Assembly (NCBI RefSeq): GCF_050490315.1
Contig: NZ_JBNPEO010000003.1
Span: 372,001-436,000, forward strand
Direction: 5' to 3'
Source of the DNA: JBNPEO01 sp050490315
Lineage (GTDB): Bacteria > Actinomycetota > Actinomycetes > Actinomycetales > Micrococcaceae
Length of the DNA stretch: 64,000 bases
Of this stretch, positions 60,464 through 64,000 are shown in pieces. Below the pieces are notes generated by a model. That model was given only the letters and a program-made list of their open reading frames with translations, had not been told where the DNA came from and ran no database searches. Position 1 is the stretch's first letter; each line of letters starts with the position of its first letter. Both the position numbers and the translations under genes were made by a program.

Positions 60464-62213
60464 CTACACCACGGGTCAGTGGTTTGCGATGGTGCGCGAG
60501 GGCCACGTAGTGCTGCTTGGTCCGAACACTGAGCCGAACATCATTGGCCAGATTTGGGAGCTGCTGGGCACGGCCCCCGAGGTTCATCAGATTCTTAATG
60601 GCGTCACGAGTAGTTTTGGCCGCGAACTCACCAGCATCCCGTCCTTCGCGATAGTTGATTTCCGTGACTCCTTGAGGGTTTTTCTGCGCGGGGAGATTGA
60701 CCTCAGTGTCAGGCTCGAATCCGGCAGTGTTGAGCTCTCCGGGCGGGAAGTTACTACGTGGAGCGAACGGTGGCTAGCTCAGCCGATTTCCTTTGAGCTC
60801 AAGCCTCAAGCGGATTCTCAGGTGCCCGGTTCGGCGTCTCAGCTTGGCTACCTGCCACTGACCTTGCCACTGATAGAAGGTGTAGTTCGGCTTGCCGGGC
60901 TGAGCGTCACGGTACGCGTTGATGATGCTGCCACAACGGCATCTTCCCAAACTGCCGAAACTGATGAGTCTGCAAAGCTTGGCCTCACAGTTGTCCCTAC
61001 AGGTCTCGATGAGGACGACGCTGAGCTCGAGGAAGCCGGGCCTAACGAGGCTGGACGGGAGGAAGGTGAACCCGAAGTAGCCGTCGGGGTTCACGATCAG
61101 GACCAGGGCATTGACGATGTCGCAGGGGAGTCTGAAACTACGGGGGAAACCCAGATCCCAAGCACTCCGAGCTATGAACTCACCAGTTCCTATGATCACT
61201 TGTGGGAAAAAACTGTGGTTCGAAGTGTTGAAGAAGCCGCCGTTCGGCTTGATCCCGAGGCCGAGGAAGCCATCGCCACCGAAAGTGTTGAGGGTCAGGC
61301 CGAAGAGAATCTAAAGCCGACGGGTTCGCCTGACCGGCAAGCACCGGACCAGGAAGCACCGGCCCAGGAAGCAGCGCCGCAGGAAGCAGCGCCGCAGGAA
61401 GCCGCGGTTCAGGTGCCGCCTGCGTCAGCGCACCCAGTACCTGCACCGCCTGCGGCCCCTCCGGTGGCTTCGGCGCCAAGCTCGGGGTTGATAGATTCCG
61501 TTCCATGGCTCCGCTCCAGCGCGCAGAACCCGGCCCAGGCTCCTCAAAATCTGGCGCCTCAAAATCTGGCTCCTCAATTACCGGCATACCCTGCACCGTC
61601 TCACGAATCCTTTCCGGCATTTGGCGGCCCTGCACCGGAAGATTCTGCTGACCCTGACCATGACGGTCAGACGATTATGAAAAGCGATCTCCAAAAAGAC
61701 GCTCCCGAGCCCCAGCCGAGCCACCCAGCACCTAGCCAAGCCGCAACATCGAATGGCCCCTTGGTTCTGGCACGAGTGTGCACCAACGGGCATGCGAACC
61801 CGCCCACGAACTCACGTTGCGCCATCTGCTCTGCAACTTTGGCTGCTGACGCTGTACAGGTGAGCCGCCCGTCCCTGGGCAAGGTGCGGGTGTCCACTGG
61901 TGAACTCATTGAATTGGACCAGTCCTTGGTGATTGGCCGCCAACCGTCCGTCTCCCGGGTTCAGAGCGGTACCATGCCACGGCTGATTCAGGTGGCCAGC
62001 CCCAGCGGTGATATCTCCCGTTCACACGCAGAGGTTCGCCTAGAAGGCTGGCACGTGATGCTGTGTGACCTCAAAGCCACCAACGGCACCGTATTGATCC
62101 GTGAAGGGCAGCCACCGCGCAGGTTGGGCCAAGGCGAAATGGCCATTGTGCTTGACGGCGATATTGCTGAACTAGGCGACAATGTTTCACTGCGTTTCGA
62201 GGAAATTCTGTGA
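60450..62213 (+). CDS. Zinc-ribbon and FHA domain protein with long low-complexity middle
   Basis: 587 residues from ATG 60450 (GAAGGA 8 bp upstream; ATG 60441 is also in frame). The first ~170 residues form a compact domain I do not recognise ('SSYTTGQWFAMVREGHVVLL', 'VDFRDSLRVFLRGEIDLSVR'). The middle is acidic, then Pro/Ala/Gln-rich with 15-bp DNA repeats. Near 445 is a small Cys/His ribbon ('VCTNGHANPPTNSRCAICS'). The C-terminal FHA domain has 'LVIGRQPSVSR', 'SGDISRSHAEVRLEGWHVML' and 'LKATNGT'. Thr408 in 'HDGQTIMKSDL' resembles a site in the RDD-FHA protein. It is soluble and probably an adaptor. Confidence 0.87.
   Translation: MVSSSYTTGQWFAMVREGHVVLLGPNTEPNIIGQIWELLGTAPEVHQILNGVTSSFGRELTSIPSFAIVDFRDSLRVFLRGEIDLSVRLESGSVELSGREVTTWSERWLAQPISFELKPQADSQVPGSASQLGYLPLTLPLIEGVVRLAGLSVTVRVDDAATTASSQTAETDESAKLGLTVVPTGLDEDDAELEEAGPNEAGREEGEPEVAVGVHDQDQGIDDVAGESETTGETQIPSTPSYELTSSYDHLWEKTVVRSVEEAAVRLDPEAEEAIATESVEGQAEENLKPTGSPDRQAPDQEAPAQEAAPQEAAPQEAAVQVPPASAHPVPAPPAAPPVASAPSSGLIDSVPWLRSSAQNPAQAPQNLAPQNLAPQLPAYPAPSHESFPAFGGPAPEDSADPDHDGQTIMKSDLQKDAPEPQPSHPAPSQAATSNGPLVLARVCTNGHANPPTNSRCAICSATLAADAVQVSRPSLGKVRVSTGELIELDQSLVIGRQPSVSRVQSGTMPRLIQVASPSGDISRSHAEVRLEGWHVMLCDLKATNGTVLIREGQPPRRLGQGEMAIVLDGDIAELGDNVSLRFEEIL
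61350..61409 (+). repeat. 15-bp tandem repeat, four copies, in the FHA protein gene
   Basis: Units of the form CAGGAAGCAGCGCCG follow head to tail and encode a QEA(A/P)(P/A) repeat. A second set, G(C)TCCTCAAAATCTG-type, lies at about 61539-61580 and encodes 'APQNL'. Both are in the low-complexity linker. Confidence 0.7.
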
Positions 62214-63949
62214 GTTTAAAACGTCCGGCAGCACCACCCCCAGCAATTGCCGGATACCAGTTCATTTCAGTGCTGGGATCCGGCGGGTTCTCCGATGTGT
62301 ACCTCTACCAACAGGACCGCCCGCGTAGAAAAGTAGCCGTCAAGGTTCTGCTCTCAGACCTCAAAACTGAGGGTGCTCGGCGCCGTTTTGAGTTTGAGGC
62401 GAACCTGATGGCGCAATTGTCCTCGCACCCTTACATCGTGACCATTTACGAAGCTGAAGTCACTGATGAGGGTCATTCCTATTTGGCGATGGAGTACTGC
62501 TCGCGGCCAAGTCTGGATGTCCGCTACCGGCGTCAGCGCTTTAGCGTGGATGAGGTTTTGGCAGTCGGAATTCAGGTGTCCTCTGCGGTGGAAACTGCTC
62601 ACCGTGCTGGCATTGCGCACCGCGACATCAAACCAGCCAACATTCTGGTCACCGATTACAACCGGCCAGCGCTGACGGACTTTGGAATTTCCGGAACTCT
62701 CGGTGCTGATCAGGATGACGACGCCGGCATGTCCATTCCATGGTCGCCTCCAGAACAGTTTGTGGATGGCCCGGTTGATGGCGTTCAGGTGGATGTGTGG
62801 GCTTTGGGTGCCACCCTTTACACACTTTTGGCTGGGCGTTCTCCGTTCGTTTTGCCTGGCGCCGATAACTCCCAGGGGCAGTTGATTTCCCGGATTAGCA
62901 CCGCGCCGGTGCCACGCTTGGGCCGAGCTGACGTTCCCGAGTCCCTCGAGCTTGCGCTTGCCACTGCCATGGCCAAAAACCCGGCGTCGCGGTACAGCTC
63001 GGCTCACGCTTTTGCATTGGCGTTGCAGCGCATTCAGGCCGAGCTGAATCTCTCCGTGACCCCTTTTGAGGTTTTGGAAGAAGCTTCCCAAGAGGAGCAG
63101 CACCCGGACGACGGCTTTGAGGAAACTCGGGTCCGTTCTATCGCTTCGATCGATCCGGATGCTGGGAACAGTTCACGGACCTTTCCTGCCCGCATTCAAG
63201 GACCGCAAGCGCCCACCGAGTCCAACACTGCGCCGGGCAAAGAAAGCGATGACTGGTCCCAGCGCACCATGCTCCGGGGGAGCGTGGGCGCTCAGACTCC
63301 ACCATCGCAATCGAGCTACGAGCTCCAAGGACAGCCGGGGCAAGCGGCGTCTCCCGACGCGACTGCACCGGCAACAAGTTTCCGTAGCTCGGCCTTCAAC
63401 CAGACTCCACCGGGCAGCCGCGAAGACCTGGGACCCGAGGTCGAGGCCACCATGGCCCGGCCAGCGCCCACAACTCAGCCAGCTGAAGTCACCGAAATTG
63501 ACGAAGCTCAGCTCTTACGAACCCGCAAGCGCAACCGTTGGTTAGCGATCATTAGCGCAGCCGTGTTGGTCATCGCTGTGGTGGTAGGGATAGTGCTCGG
63601 TTCCACGGCTCCAGCACCAAAGGCTCAGCCAAATGAAACCGTGTCCAAACCACCGGCGGACCCGCTGGACAATGCCACAGTTCCTGACGTTGCTGGGCTT
63701 AAGGGTGCGCCAGCAGCCGGCGGAAAAGTGCTGTTCACTTGGAAGAACCCGGCCCCAAAAAACGGTGACGTCTTCAAATGGCGCACACTCACGGCAACCG
63801 GCGCTGGCGAATACGCGAACGTCAAAACGCCATCCATCACCGTTAAAGCCAATCCCGGCGCGCCAACCTGCATCCAGGTGATCATTGTCCGCACCGATGG
63901 CCAAGGTTCGCCAGAGGGGGATGACTCAAAAAAATGCTACCCACAGTAG
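62210..63949 (+). CDS. Transmembrane Ser/Thr protein kinase with FN3-like ectodomain
   Basis: 579 residues from GTG 62210 (4-bp overlap). Kinase domain ~15-285: 'VLGSGGFSDVYLY', Lys in 'VAVKVLLSD', 'HRDIKPANILV', 'LTDFGISG', 'DVWALGATLYTLLAGRSPF'. A linker with several Thr sites ('FEETRVRSIA', 'SQRTMLRGSV') leads to a membrane helix near 443-465. The outer part (~110 residues) looks like one FN3 domain ('GGKVLFTWKNPAPKNGDVFK') with two Cys and no PASTA repeats. It is the likely counterpart of bifidobacterial Pkb2. The activation segment between DFG and 'SPPEQF' is short. Confidence 0.92.
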   Translation: MSLKRPAAPPPAIAGYQFISVLGSGGFSDVYLYQQDRPRRKVAVKVLLSDLKTEGARRRFEFEANLMAQLSSHPYIVTIYEAEVTDEGHSYLAMEYCSRPSLDVRYRRQRFSVDEVLAVGIQVSSAVETAHRAGIAHRDIKPANILVTDYNRPALTDFGISGTLGADQDDDAGMSIPWSPPEQFVDGPVDGVQVDVWALGATLYTLLAGRSPFVLPGADNSQGQLISRISTAPVPRLGRADVPESLELALATAMAKNPASRYSSAHAFALALQRIQAELNLSVTPFEVLEEASQEEQHPDDGFEETRVRSIASIDPDAGNSSRTFPARIQGPQAPTESNTAPGKESDDWSQRTMLRGSVGAQTPPSQSSYELQGQPGQAASPDATAPATSFRSSAFNQTPPGSREDLGPEVEATMARPAPTTQPAEVTEIDEAQLLRTRKRNRWLAIISAAVLVIAVVVGIVLGSTAPAPKAQPNETVSKPPADPLDNATVPDVAGLKGAPAAGGKVLFTWKNPAPKNGDVFKWRTLTATGAGEYANVKTPSITVKANPGAPTCIQVIIVRTDGQGSPEGDDSKKCYPQ

Positions 63950-64000
63950 GGCCAGCACAATCCGCCGCTACAACAATTGACGAATCGCAGCACCGGCTTT
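63950..64000. other. Window end, nothing identified
   Basis: Fifty-one bases after the kinase stop, too short to assign. No hairpin terminator is visible, so the operon may continue beyond the window. Confidence 0.4.

Noticed and set aside
1..64000. CRISPR arrays, tRNA or rRNA genes, insertion sequences, prophage genes
   Set aside because: I looked for regularly spaced repeats, transposase or integrase motifs and tRNA-like ends and saw none; the repeats present are short tandem duplications within or at gene ends.

Overview
The window is chromosomal DNA from a high-G+C Gram-positive bacterium. The gene set points to the Micrococcales, most likely an Arthrobacter-like member of the Micrococcaceae. 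Evidence includes GTG and TTG starts, a SufS-SufU pair, an AccA3/AccD5/AccE/BirA acyl-CoA carboxylase locus, an Mfd flanked by a DUF2505 gene, a HemD-winged-helix (NnaR-type) regulator, and an FN3-MoxR-DUF58-transglutaminase-FHA-PP2C-kinase operon. No rRNA, tRNA, CRISPR array, insertion sequence or prophage was seen. Nearly all of it looks like ordinary, dense chromosomal coding sequence.

Layout. Positions 1-1522 hold two LuxR-type regulator ends (one cut by the window edge, one apparently a decayed remnant) around a strongly base-paired intergenic stretch. Then come sufS-sufU (1607-3417), two tandem paralogous sensor histidine kinases with no response regulator beside them (3452-6890), nhaA, a DUF2505 gene, mfd, a small membrane protein gene and deoC (to 13818). 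Positions 13.9-30.5 kb are mostly assimilatory nitrate/nitrite reduction: a short FAD oxidoreductase, nnaR, the siroheme methyltransferase gene and nirB on the minus strand, nirD divergent on the plus strand, and narK-nasA-nasC on the minus strand. A nucleoside/sugar-phosphate group (phosphohexomutase, purine nucleoside phosphorylase, LpdA-type flavoprotein) lies between them. A candidate GlnR box and a 14-bp palindrome lie in the nirB-nirD gap.

Positions 30.7-46.2 kb hold an MHS-type transporter behind a tandem-operator sequence, then the acyl-CoA carboxylase locus (accA3, maf, accE, accD5, birA). This locus is split by a YbjQ-family gene, a DUF885 zinc peptidase, a molybdate uptake operon (HTH-TOBE regulator, modA, modB, modC) and a TOPRIM protein gene. 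The molybdate genes should supply the cofactor metal for NasA. After birA come a PH-domain membrane protein and an Rv1264-type class III nucleotidyl cyclase.

Positions 46.7-63.9 kb are the most interesting part: eight co-directional genes, with overlapping stop/start codons from DUF58 onward. They encode a 2044-residue membrane-anchored protein (propeller-like region, about eleven Ig/cadherin-like repeats, five FN3 domains, a cysteine-containing C-terminal domain), a MoxR AAA+ ATPase, a DUF58 protein, a transglutaminase-fold membrane protein whose catalytic cysteine is aspartate, a zinc-ribbon/RDD/FHA membrane protein, a PP2C phosphatase, a zinc-ribbon/FHA protein and a transmembrane Ser/Thr kinase. 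This resembles the PFNA cluster of bifidobacteria with FHA readers and a phosphatase added. A short threonine motif (T-x-M/V-K/R-S) recurs in both FHA proteins and the kinase, which suggests an internal phosphorylation-dependent assembly circuit. That function is inference.
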